Positions 35,723 through 43,175 of a stretch of DNA of 64,000 bases are shown here, one piece after another (positions within the stretch are counted from its first letter, which is position 1; each line of letters opens with the position of its first letter). Below the pieces are notes generated by a model, which made no database searches, had not been told where the DNA came from, and was given only the letters and a program-made list of their open reading frames with translations. The position numbers and the translations under genes are program-made. The stretch lies in assembly GCA_032161045.1 (NCBI GenBank), contig JAVHTH010000010.1. One strand, given 5' to 3'. Source of the stretch: Fervidibacter sinensis (lineage in GTDB: Bacteria; Armatimonadota; Fervidibacteria; Fervidibacterales; Fervidibacteraceae).

Positions 35723-36586
35723 ATGACGGGCAGCGAGTTAGCGGCTGCTGTTCACAGCGCCGCTCATACCGCTGGACATGGAGCAGGTGCTCATGTCTCG
35801 GCGCCAGAAGAAACATGGCTGCACTTCCTTTACATTTGGTTTGGCATCCCTGATTGGTTGGCAATTTCGCTGCTTATCGGGTTGCTTTTGGTCATCCTGT
35901 TTTGGCGGATGTCAAAGCGGCTCAGTTTATACCCGAGAGGTTTTCAAACCCTTTGGGAGATGGCTGTTGAGTTTTTTGAAAGCCTTTGCAAAAGCGCTAT
36001 CGGTCCCGGCGGCGAAAAGTATGCACCGCTCATCGGCAGTTTCTTCACCTACATCTTGCTGCTGAACTTAGTGGGGCTCATTCCCGGTTTCATGTCACCA
36101 ACCGCTCATCCCTACATCACCATCGGCTTGGCAATTGCGTCCTTGACAATCGTTCACGCAATCGCCATCAAGGAACTTGGGTTGAAAAACTACCTGCTGC
36201 ACTATGTTGACCGTCCATTCCCGAACCCGATTGTGAACGCAGCCTTCAACATTGTCACTCTGGCGCCGATCGTTCACTTGGTTGGCGAATTTTCAAAACT
36301 CATCTCCCTGTCCATCCGTTTGTTCGGCAACATTTTTGGCGAGGACACGGTGATTTTTCAGTTCGCTTCGCTCGGCATGATAACACTCCACGCTTTCGGT
36401 TTATTGCCAAAGCCCATCACTGTGCCTTTGCCCTTCCAACTGCCTGTCGTGCTTTTGCATGTTTTGGTGGCTTTCATCCAAGCCTTTGTCTTCAGTTCGC
36501 TGACAGCGGTTTACATCGCTTTGTTCGTGTCAGGTCACGAAGAGGCACATGGAAGAGAACATGCTGCTCATGAGGCAGCGCATTGA
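35723..36586 (+). CDS. atpB: ATP synthase F0 subunit a
   Basis: A 287-residue membrane protein forming the ion half-channels of F0. It has the family signatures IGSFFTYILLLNLVGLIPG and EFSKLISLSIRLFGNIFGED, the latter with the essential Arg that faces the c ring, and a C-terminal VAFIQAFVFSSLTAVYI. The N-terminal His-rich segment (VHSAAHTAGHGAGAH) and the C-terminal EEAHGREHAAHEAAH are unusual and not conserved in the family. AAGGAGGG precedes ATG 35723. Confidence 0.95.
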   Translation: MTGSELAAAVHSAAHTAGHGAGAHVSAPEETWLHFLYIWFGIPDWLAISLLIGLLLVILFWRMSKRLSLYPRGFQTLWEMAVEFFESLCKSAIGPGGEKYAPLIGSFFTYILLLNLVGLIPGFMSPTAHPYITIGLAIASLTIVHAIAIKELGLKNYLLHYVDRPFPNPIVNAAFNIVTLAPIVHLVGEFSKLISLSIRLFGNIFGEDTVIFQFASLGMITLHAFGLLPKPITVPLPFQLPVVLLHVLVAFIQAFVFSSLTAVYIALFVSGHEEAHGREHAAHEAAH

Positions 36587-36617
36587 TGCATAAAACTTGC
36601 AAGGAGGGATGTCCAAG

Positions 36618-36905
36618 ATGGGTGCCATTGGTGCTTACCTTGCAGCGCTGGCGATTGCTGTTGGGTTAGGTTTGCCACTTGCGGTTATGCTTGCATCACA
36701 GGCTCAAGCAAGAGCAGCAGCAGCGGCAGTTGAAAGCATTGCTCGCCAACCTGAGGCTGCCGGTGACATCCGCTTCTCGCTCATTCTTGGTTTGGCGTTG
36801 ATTGAATCTCTGGTCATTTATGTGCTGGTTGCTTTCTTTGTCCTTCAGAGCAGACTTCCAGGCGTTGAGCAAGTTCTTGAACTTGCCAAAGCCGCCATCA
36901 AATAA
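36618..36905 (+). CDS. atpE: ATP synthase F0 subunit c
   Basis: A 95-residue hairpin of two membrane helices with the polar loop ARQPEA (residues 42-47). The ion-binding acid is Glu63 in LALIESLVIYVLV. Aligned to the Ilyobacter sodium-type c subunit, Gln30, Glu63, Ser64 and Tyr68 match the Na+ ligands, while Thr67 of Ilyobacter is Leu65 here, and Pro28 is not kept. ATG 36618 is favoured because GGAGGG lies 8 nt before it; ATG 36609 is too close. Confidence 0.95.
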   Translation: MGAIGAYLAALAIAVGLGLPLAVMLASQAQARAAAAAVESIARQPEAAGDIRFSLILGLALIESLVIYVLVAFFVLQSRLPGVEQVLELAKAAIK

Positions 36906-36919
36906 GGCGGTGATGAAGA

Positions 36920-37444
36920 ATGATTAGTCCACTTGAAGTCTTGTCGCAAATGAAGTTTCAATGGCAATGGATACTGTCGCAGACTGTTGCCTTTCTCATC
37001 CTTTACTGGCTTTTGCGCAAATTCGCTTTCGCTCCCATCCAGCAAATTCTAAGGGAGCGGGAGGAACGAGTGCGCAAAGCCATTGAGGATGCAGAACAGC
37101 AAAGGGTTGAGATGGAAAAGTTGCGGGCAGAATACGAGCAGCGACTTGCTCACATTGAAGAAGAAGCCCGTGCCCGCTTGCAAGAAGCGATGCAACAAGC
37201 ATATCAAGCAAGAGACGCTTTGCTCGCGGATGCTCGTGAGCAAGCGGAGCGAATTTTACAGCGGGCACAAGAACAAATTGCATTGGAGCGGGAAAAACTC
37301 ATGGTTGAATTGCGCGATTATGTGGTGGAGATGGCGGTGCTAATTGCGGAGAAACTGATTGAGCGCAGTCTTGACCGCACCGCTCACCACGAACTCATCA
37401 ACAGCATTTTGGAGAAAGAACTGAACAAGCGAACTGCCCACTGA
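36920..37444 (+). CDS. atpF: ATP synthase F0 subunit b
   Basis: A 174-residue stator protein: one N-terminal membrane helix (LSQTVAFLILYWLLRKFAF) followed by a long charged coiled coil (ILREREERVRKAIEDAEQQRVEMEKL). This is the standard peripheral-stalk layout, and only one b gene is seen. It starts 14 nt after atpE with GGCGGTGATG upstream. Confidence 0.94.
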   Translation: MISPLEVLSQMKFQWQWILSQTVAFLILYWLLRKFAFAPIQQILREREERVRKAIEDAEQQRVEMEKLRAEYEQRLAHIEEEARARLQEAMQQAYQARDALLADAREQAERILQRAQEQIALEREKLMVELRDYVVEMAVLIAEKLIERSLDRTAHHELINSILEKELNKRTAH

Positions 37445-37451
37445 ACAAATA

Positions 37452-37507
37452 GGGAGGGCGAGTCTCCTGACGAACCCAAGAGGGTTTGGCGGGAGCCTCA
37501 CCCTCCC
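37452..37507. repeat. Large hairpin element between atpF and atpH
   Basis: A 56-bp near-perfect inverted repeat: arms of about 26 nt, starting GGGAGGGCGAGTCTCC and ending GGGAGCCTCACCCTCCC, around a short AAG centre. It shares its left half with the element at 15564-15588. It lies inside the ATP synthase operon, where atpF and atpH are otherwise usually adjacent. No T tract follows. Confidence 0.75.
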
Positions 37508-37529
37508 ACCTTTCAAGGAGGGTGACAAC

Positions 37530-38159
37530 TTGCCGAAAGCCCTTAGTGGTTGGAAAGCGCGGCGTTACGCTGTAGCCCTTTTAAATGCTGCTGTCAAAGT
37601 GAACGAGTTGGAACGGGTTGAAGCAGAAGTCAGTGCTTTGGCGGAAATGCTTAACCGTTCGCCACAACTGGTCAAGTTTCTCGCGCAACCGTTGGTTCCT
37701 TTTAGCGAAAAGGCTCAAAGGTTAAAGCAGCGTTTGGAAGGGCAACTCTCTCCTGTCACGCTCAACTTTTTGCTCACCGTCGTCAAACACAAACGCATTG
37801 AAGCATTTGAACATATAGCCCGAGTTTTCACTGAGTTGGTGCGAGAGTATCGCGGCGAGGTGGTTGCCGAAGTCGTAAGCGCTGTCCCGCTGACCGATGA
37901 GGAGCGGGAAATGACCGTTCAACGCTTGCAAGAGATAACGGGCAAAAAAGTTTTGCTCAGCGAAAAAGTTGACCCGTCCATCATTGGTGGGATGCGCATC
38001 GTTGTCGGCGACAAACTTTTGGATTTGAGTTTGAAGGGATATTTGGAACGAATTCGCGAGAGGCTGCGACAAGTTTTCATTGCCACTGAAGTTTCCTTAC
38101 CGGAAAATGATGAAGGAACTGGACAAACTCTGGAGGTGACTGAAAGTGATTCGCGCTGA
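37530..38159 (+). CDS. atpH: ATP synthase F1 subunit delta
   Basis: A 209-residue OSCP/delta protein that ties the peripheral stalk to the alpha-beta head. The N-terminal six-helix domain (KARRYAVALLNAAVKVNELERVE) and the C-terminal signature KVDPSIIGGMRIVVGDKLLDLSLKG are clear. It uses TTG 37530 with AAGGAGGGTGACAAC upstream. Its 3' end overlaps atpA by 14 nt. The C-terminal tail (EVSLPENDEGTGQTLEVTESDSR) is longer than usual. Confidence 0.93.
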   Translation: MPKALSGWKARRYAVALLNAAVKVNELERVEAEVSALAEMLNRSPQLVKFLAQPLVPFSEKAQRLKQRLEGQLSPVTLNFLLTVVKHKRIEAFEHIARVFTELVREYRGEVVAEVVSAVPLTDEEREMTVQRLQEITGKKVLLSEKVDPSIIGGMRIVVGDKLLDLSLKGYLERIRERLRQVFIATEVSLPENDEGTGQTLEVTESDSR

Positions 38160-39738
38160 GGAAATCACCAGCGTGCTGATGCAGGAACTTGAGGGGATTG
38201 AAAAAGTCGTTGAGATGACCGACATAGGCTATGTCATTGAGGTCGGGGACGGCGTAGCGCGCGCTTACGGCTTACAAGGTGCGATGGCGAGCGAATTGCT
38301 CTACTTCCCGCAAGCAAGCGAAAGGTTGGGGCGTGAATTTTACGGCATCGCCTTCAACTTGGAGATGGACAGTGTTGGAATTATTTTGCTCGGTCCAGAT
38401 CAATTTGTTCGCGAAGGTGATGAAGTCCGATGCACAGGGCGAGTCGTGGAAGTTCCCGTCGGCAAGGAATTGCTTGGTCGCGTCGTTAACCCTGTTGGTC
38501 AACCTTTGGATGGGAAAGGTCCTATCACGGCAAAGGAATTTCGCCGCATTGAAGTCAAAGCGCCCGGCGTCGTTAAGAGACGCCCTGTCAACCAGCCCGT
38601 CATGACCGGTCTAAAAGCGATTGATTCCATGATCCCAATCGGCAGAGGACAGCGCGAGTTAATCTTGGGCGACCGGCAAACGGGCAAAACAGCCATAATC
38701 GTTGACACCATCATCAACCAGAAGCGATTCCATGAAGCGGGCGACCCAGTTTACTGCATCTATGTAGCCATCGGGCAAAAGCAAAGCACTGTCAAGAGCG
38801 TTGTGGAAACTTTAGAGCGCTACGGAGCAATGGAATACACAATCGTCGTTTCCGCACCAGCAAGCGAACCCGCATCACTGCAATACATTGCCCCTTACGC
38901 CGGTTGCGCGATGGGTGAGTGGTTCCGCGATAACGGGATGCACGCTGTCATCTTCTACGATGACTTGAGCAAGCACGCACAGGCGTATCGTCAAGTTTCG
39001 CTCCTTCTGCGCCGACCGCCGGGGCGAGAGGCGTATCCCGGTGATGTTTTCAACTTGCACTCACGACTTTTAGAGCGTGCTGCAAAGTTGAGTGACGAAT
39101 TGGGAGGCGGTTCGCTCACAGCAATTCCCGTCATTGAAACCCAACTTGGCGACTACAGCGCTTATATCCCGACCAATGTCATCAGCATCACCGACGGACA
39201 GATTTACCTTGAGCCCGATTTGTTCTACGCAGGAATTCGCCCAGCCATCAATGTCGGTATTAGTGTCTCGCGCGTTGGCAGCGCCGCTCAATACCCTGCG
39301 ATGAAAAAAGTCGCACGAAGGCTCAAGTTGGATATGGCGCGATACTTTGAGTTAGCGGCGTTCGCACAATTTGCTGCCGAGTTAGATGAAGTGACGAGGC
39401 GCGAATTGATCCGAGGCGAACGGCTCGTTGAAGTGCTCAAGCAGGACCAGTATCAGCCAATGGCACTTTGGGAGCAAGTTCTCATCATCTTCGCGGGCAT
39501 CAACGGCTACTTGGACGACATGCCTGCTGAATGGGTGCGACCATTTGAGAAAGAGTTCTTGCCTTGGGTTAAAGAGCGCTACCCAGAAATTGTCCACGAG
39601 ATTGAAACGACCAAAGACTTCTCCGCCGAAACTGAGCAAAAGATGCACAAGGCTGTTCAGGAGTTCAAAGAGCGCTTCATCGCCGCCCGCAGGGAAGTAG
39701 AAGCACAGCAGCCTGCCGAACTCGCAGTCGCATCGTAA
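38146..39738 (+). CDS. atpA: ATP synthase F1 subunit alpha
   Basis: A 530-residue non-catalytic nucleotide-binding subunit. It has the alpha-type P-loop GDRQTGKT, the Gln-containing YCIYVAIGQKQSTV motif and the RPAINVGISVSRVGSAAQ signature. Length is normal. It begins at GTG 38146 with GGAGGTGAC upstream, overlapping atpH. Instead of atpG, the next gene is a HEPN protein 39 nt downstream. Confidence 0.97.
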   Translation: MIRAEEITSVLMQELEGIEKVVEMTDIGYVIEVGDGVARAYGLQGAMASELLYFPQASERLGREFYGIAFNLEMDSVGIILLGPDQFVREGDEVRCTGRVVEVPVGKELLGRVVNPVGQPLDGKGPITAKEFRRIEVKAPGVVKRRPVNQPVMTGLKAIDSMIPIGRGQRELILGDRQTGKTAIIVDTIINQKRFHEAGDPVYCIYVAIGQKQSTVKSVVETLERYGAMEYTIVVSAPASEPASLQYIAPYAGCAMGEWFRDNGMHAVIFYDDLSKHAQAYRQVSLLLRRPPGREAYPGDVFNLHSRLLERAAKLSDELGGGSLTAIPVIETQLGDYSAYIPTNVISITDGQIYLEPDLFYAGIRPAINVGISVSRVGSAAQYPAMKKVARRLKLDMARYFELAAFAQFAAELDEVTRRELIRGERLVEVLKQDQYQPMALWEQVLIIFAGINGYLDDMPAEWVRPFEKEFLPWVKERYPEIVHEIETTKDFSAETEQKMHKAVQEFKERFIAARREVEAQQPAELAVAS

Positions 39739-39777
39739 AGAGTAGAGCGATTGTCAATTTGCTCGGCGGTGAAGCGA

Positions 39778-40161
39778 ATGGATAGTGAAATCCAGCAAGC
39801 GTTAGCGAAGTCGGAAAAACTTTTGCGAGTGGCTGAGTGGGCGGTTGAGCAAGAACTTTACGATGGCGCTGCCTTATGCTGCTATGCAGCGCTCTTTTGG
39901 GCAACCATAGCCGCATTGGCACATCAAGGGTTTAAGCAAGAGGAATGGGCACATGGCGGTTTAAGAAAAGTCTTCAGGGACGAACTTGTCCGTAAGCGAA
40001 GACTATATCCGCCAATTTTCGTTGAGTGGTTGGAAAGAGCATATGCTCTGAGGGACAAGGCTCACTACGAGTTAGAGCCACCGGGCGCAAAAGAAACACG
40101 CCGCATAATTTACCATGCCCGTGAGTTCGTCGCAAAGGTCCAAGAGGTGACAAAGCAATGA
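39778..40161 (+). CDS. HEPN-domain protein inserted between atpA and atpG
   Basis: A 127-residue all-helical protein of the HEPN superfamily. LAKSEKLLRVAEWAVEQELYDGAALCCYAALFWATIAAL is the typical first helix pair, and YALRDKAHYEL gives an R-x3-H near the C-terminus where active HEPN RNases have R-x4-6-H. HEPN proteins often act as RNase toxins paired with a nucleotidyltransferase or another antitoxin. It overlaps the next gene by 4 nt (ATGA), indicating a two-gene unit. ATG 39778 has GGCGGTGAAGCG upstream; TTG 39751 is also in frame. Being inside the ATP synthase operon is unusual. Confidence 0.78.
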   Translation: MDSEIQQALAKSEKLLRVAEWAVEQELYDGAALCCYAALFWATIAALAHQGFKQEEWAHGGLRKVFRDELVRKRRLYPPIFVEWLERAYALRDKAHYELEPPGAKETRRIIYHAREFVAKVQEVTKQ

Positions 40162-40457
40162 GGAAACCTATGTCGCCTGCTAAGCGCTACTCAAAACGGC
40201 GTTTGGAACGGTTCGTGTGGGAACTGGCATCGTTAGCAAAAGACCTTTGCCCCGAGGCAGAGATAAAGGTCAGAATTCCCGGCTACGAGGAATTAGACGC
40301 TTGGATTGAAGTCATTGTCCCTGACGAAATGGTTGAAGAGGTCAGTGACCGCTTGTATGCGCGGGCATCGCAAATTTTTGACGAGGAAAACTACTGGATT
40401 GGCATCCATGTCGTTGAACGCTCTTTGAGGCAGAAGGAGAAGCAGCAAGCGGAGTGA
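40158..40457 (+). CDS. Small partner protein of the HEPN gene, possible degenerate nucleotidyltransferase-like
   Basis: A 99-residue protein translationally coupled to the HEPN gene. KVRIPGYEELDAWIEVIVPDEMVEEVSDRLYARASQI has a beta-strand/Asp pattern that recalls small nucleotidyltransferase or ferredoxin-like folds, but the GS-x-D-x-D motif of MNT enzymes is absent. A partner or antitoxin function is inferred from gene order. I do not recognise the family. Confidence 0.6.
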   Translation: MRKPMSPAKRYSKRRLERFVWELASLAKDLCPEAEIKVRIPGYEELDAWIEVIVPDEMVEEVSDRLYARASQIFDEENYWIGIHVVERSLRQKEKQQAE

Positions 40458-40463
40458 TTGAAG

Positions 40464-41354
40464 ATGGCGGTACAAAGTTTGAGGGCAATTAGGCGCAAAA
40501 TTCGGGCTGTGCGAAACTTGCAAAAAATCATGACGGCGATGAAGATGGTGGCGGCGGCAAGATTGCGCCGCGTTCAAGACAGAGTGGTCGCCGGCAAACC
40601 TTATACCGAAAAGATGCGCTGGCTCGTTGAAACCCTTGCACCACATTTGCCCGCTATTGAACACCCGCTTTTGCAAGTTCGTCCCGTCCAAAAGCGAGGT
40701 TTGGTCGTAATCACAGGGGACAAAGGTTTGTGTGGGGCTTACAACAACAACATCATTCGCGCCGCTCAAAATTTCATGAGCCAAGATAGTGCGGCACCGT
40801 TTTTGCTTTACTGCATTGGACGAAAAGGTTACGACTTCTTCTCCCGTCGCGGCTATCAAGTCGCTCGCCATCGCCCTCAATTACCGGTCACCGCTTCCTT
40901 TGCACAGTTTAAAGCCGTCGCTGAAGATATTGTTCAATGGTTCACGAGCGGCGAGGTTGACGAAATTTTTGTCGCTTACGGAGAATTTGTGAACGCTTTA
41001 GTGCAGCGTCCCAAGATTATCCCGCTTCTGCCAATCAAAACGGACGGGACAGGGCATGAAGGACGGGGGACGAGAGAGACAGAGAGGGAATACATCTTTG
41101 AGCCGAAAGCGCCTGAACTGTTGGCGTTGTTGCTGCCGCGATATGTTGAGCATCTGGTTTACCACATTTTGCTTGAAAGCCTTGCCAGTGAGAACGCCGC
41201 CCGGATGAACGCGATGAGTCAAGCAGCCGATAACGCCGAGGAACTAATCAAGCAACTAACTTTGCAAGCCAACAAAATCCGTCAGTGGAACATCACGAAA
41301 GAGTTGCTTGAAATCACGACGGCTGTGGAAGCGATGAGACGGGCAAGAGATTGA
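40464..41354 (+). CDS. atpG: ATP synthase F1 subunit gamma
   Basis: A 296-residue central-shaft protein. The N-terminal helix (SLRAIRRKIRAVRNLQKIMTAMKMVAAARLRR), the VVITGDKGLCGAYNNNIIR motif and the C-terminal RMNAMSQAADNAEELI...EITTAVEAMRRA are diagnostic. An in-frame GGGACGG-type tract (41044-41078) inserts TGHEGRGTRETERE between PIKTDG and YIFEP. ATG 40464 is chosen over TTG 40458. atpD and atpC do not follow; a glycoside hydrolase does. Confidence 0.96.
   Translation: MAVQSLRAIRRKIRAVRNLQKIMTAMKMVAAARLRRVQDRVVAGKPYTEKMRWLVETLAPHLPAIEHPLLQVRPVQKRGLVVITGDKGLCGAYNNNIIRAAQNFMSQDSAAPFLLYCIGRKGYDFFSRRGYQVARHRPQLPVTASFAQFKAVAEDIVQWFTSGEVDEIFVAYGEFVNALVQRPKIIPLLPIKTDGTGHEGRGTRETEREYIFEPKAPELLALLLPRYVEHLVYHILLESLASENAARMNAMSQAADNAEELIKQLTLQANKIRQWNITKELLEITTAVEAMRRARD
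41044..41078 (+). repeat. In-frame GGGACGG-type tract in atpG
   Basis: ACGGGACAGGGC, GAAGGACGGGGG and ACGAGAGAGACAGAG blocks encode GTGHEGRGTRETE, the same peptide type as the GH78 insertions. Its place corresponds to a variable surface region of gamma. Confidence 0.6.
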
Positions 41355-41433
41355 GGTCTTCTCCCTTGACAAAATGTAGCGTTGACTAAAAGCCGGACCT
41401 AAAGGATTTGTCTTCGTGGCGAGGTGGTTTGGG

Positions 41434-42876
41434 ATGAAGCGAAGGGAATTCGTGCAGCAGGTTGTTGTGGGAGGCGTTTGCGTAGTCGGCTTGGCAAGCG
41501 GAAACTCGGATGCATCACAAAGGAGGTTGAGGAGGGTGGGCAGCAAACTACCTCGCTTGAAAGTTTTTGACGACCCTAAACATCCAAACAACCGCCGCTT
41601 CCTCGTCACAGAAGAAGGTCAACCCTTCTTCTACCTCGGCGACACCGCTTGGGAACTATTTCACAGGCTAACTCGCGAAGAAGCGGAAACTTACCTTCGC
41701 GACCGCGCTCAAAAAGGCTTCACTGTCATTCAAGCAGTAGTTCTTGCTGAGTTTGACGGTCTTAACACCCCGAACGCCTATGGTCACAGACCTTTGCACA
41801 ACAACGACCCAACTCAGCCAAACGAGGCTTATTTTGAGTTTGTTGACTGGGTGGTAGAGAAAGCGAACGAGATGGGGCTTTATGTTGGGATGCTTCCGAC
41901 ATGGGGTGACAAAGTGAACAAGAAGTGGGGGGTAGGACCTGAGGTTTTCACGCCTGAAAACGCGAAAGTTTACGGTGAGTTTTTGGGGCGAAGGTATCGT
42001 GGAAGGGGCATCATTTGGATTTTGGGAGGGGACAGACCGATTGAGAGTGAAGTTCACCTAAAGATTTGGCGTGCTATGGCGGAGGGTTTGAGGAGGGAGG
42101 ATGAGGGAGAGCATCTAATCACCTACCATCCGATGGGAGGTCAATCGTCATCGCAGTGGCTTCACAATGAGCCTTGGTTGGACTTCAACATGTTGCAGTC
42201 GGGACATCATGCAAGGCACATCGCAAACTATGCGATGATTGAGCGAGACTACAACCTAAAGCCTGTCAAACCATGCATGGACGGGGAGGCACGCTATGAG
42301 GACCATCCGATCAATTGGGATCCGAGGAACGGATGGTTTAACGATTACGATGTTCGTCAAGCGGCGTATTGGGCGTTACTTGCGGGTGCTCACGGACACA
42401 CTTACGGTTGCCACGACATATGGCAGTTTTACGACCCAGAGAAGCGACAACCGATTTCTCATGCGAGGACTCCTTGGCAAAAGGCGTTGCATTTGCCCGG
42501 TGCATCTCAGGTCAGGCACGCAAAGGCTTTGATGCTTTCACGACCGATGTTGCTTCGGATTCCAGACCAAACTTTGCTTGCATCAGATCCCGGAACAGGT
42601 GCAGAACATGTTCGCGCAGCAAGGGCAATTGACGGAAGTTACGCCTTCGTTTACATCCCGGTCCCAAAGCCGGTTAAAGTTCGGCTTGACAAGTTGTCAG
42701 GGAGGGAGGTTCGTGCATGGTGGTATGACCCGAGGTTGGGAGGGGCTAAGTTGATTGGGGAGTTTAGGCGAGAGGGGGAGCGAGAGTTTAAGCCTGAAGG
42801 TTCTGGGGAAGTTGACTGGGTTTTGGTCCTTGACGATGCAAGCAAGGATTTTCCGCCGCCGGGAAAAGTCAGTTAG
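41434..42876 (+). CDS. GH140-type (DUF4038) glycoside hydrolase, exported
   Basis: A 480-residue protein matching the DUF4038/GH140 family, whose characterised members remove apiose from rhamnogalacturonan-II. RFLVTEEGQPFFYLGDTAWELF is the hallmark N-terminal strand-helix. Likely catalytic acids are Asp in ILGGDRP and Glu in MDGEARYE. A C-terminal beta domain ends the protein (VRLDKLSGREVRAWWYDPRLG). The N-terminus (MKRREFVQQVVVGGVCVVGLAS) looks like a twin-arginine or lipoprotein-like export signal. ATG 41434 has GAGGTGG upstream; GTG 41416 is in frame. It is flanked by the GTTCGTAGTAAGGCAC repeat family. Substrate is inferred from the family. Confidence 0.85.
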   Translation: MKRREFVQQVVVGGVCVVGLASGNSDASQRRLRRVGSKLPRLKVFDDPKHPNNRRFLVTEEGQPFFYLGDTAWELFHRLTREEAETYLRDRAQKGFTVIQAVVLAEFDGLNTPNAYGHRPLHNNDPTQPNEAYFEFVDWVVEKANEMGLYVGMLPTWGDKVNKKWGVGPEVFTPENAKVYGEFLGRRYRGRGIIWILGGDRPIESEVHLKIWRAMAEGLRREDEGEHLITYHPMGGQSSSQWLHNEPWLDFNMLQSGHHARHIANYAMIERDYNLKPVKPCMDGEARYEDHPINWDPRNGWFNDYDVRQAAYWALLAGAHGHTYGCHDIWQFYDPEKRQPISHARTPWQKALHLPGASQVRHAKALMLSRPMLLRIPDQTLLASDPGTGAEHVRAARAIDGSYAFVYIPVPKPVKVRLDKLSGREVRAWWYDPRLGGAKLIGEFRREGEREFKPEGSGEVDWVLVLDDASKDFPPPGKVS

Positions 42877-42879
42877 ATA

Positions 42880-42918
42880 GTTCGTAGTGAGGCACGGAAC
42901 GAAGTGGAGTGCCGTTAT
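42880..42918. repeat. GTTCGTAGTAAGGCAC-family repeat, copy 1
   Basis: A 39-bp imperfect palindrome (GGCAC...GTGCC stem) starting GTTCGTAGTGAGGCAC, 4 nt after the GH140 gene. It forms the outer left arm of the nested palindrome 42880-43103. Confidence 0.7.
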
Positions 42919-42930
42919 ACAGTTTAGAAG

Positions 42931-43051
42931 TTACGCAGTTGGATGTAGGGGCGGCTGCTAAGCCGCCCGTAGGGACGGTTTTAAAACCTTACAAAGGATG
43001 TTTTCGGGCAGACTATCGTCTGCCCCTACAAAAATGACACCAACTGCGTAA
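42931..43051. repeat. Nested inverted repeats: TTACGCAGTTGG flanks around GTAGGGGC palindromes
   Basis: Inverted 12-mers TTACGCAGTTGG (42931-42942) and CCAACTGCGTAA (43040-43051) enclose a GTAGGGGC...GCCCCTAC block (42945-43029). That block has internal hairpins GGCGGCTGCTAAGCCGCC and GGGCAGACTATCGTCTGCCC. The 42877-43175 intergenic region is filled by repeats, with no gene seen. Confidence 0.75.
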
Positions 43052-43063
43052 GTCCTAACAGTT

Positions 43064-43103
43064 GATACGCCACTTCGCTAACGCTTCGTGGCTTACTACG
43101 AAC
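43064..43103. repeat. GTTCGTAGTAAGGCAC-family repeat, copy 2 (inverted)
   Basis: The reverse complement reads GTTCGTAGTAAGCCAC and continues with an inverted AAGCGTTAGCGAAGTGGCGT arm. It is the outer right arm matching copy 1. Confidence 0.7.
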
Positions 43104-43111
43104 AAAAGGAA

Positions 43112-43150
43112 GTTTGTAGTAAGGCACGAAACGAAGTGAAGTGCCGTTGT
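43112..43150. repeat. GTTCGTAGTAAGGCAC-family repeat, copy 3
   Basis: GTTTGTAGTAAGGCAC then GAAACGAAGTGAAGTGCC, same orientation as copy 1, about 25 nt before the beta-helix gene. Confidence 0.7.
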
Positions 43151-43175
43151 CACTCTTTCGCAGGGAGTGGTTGCG

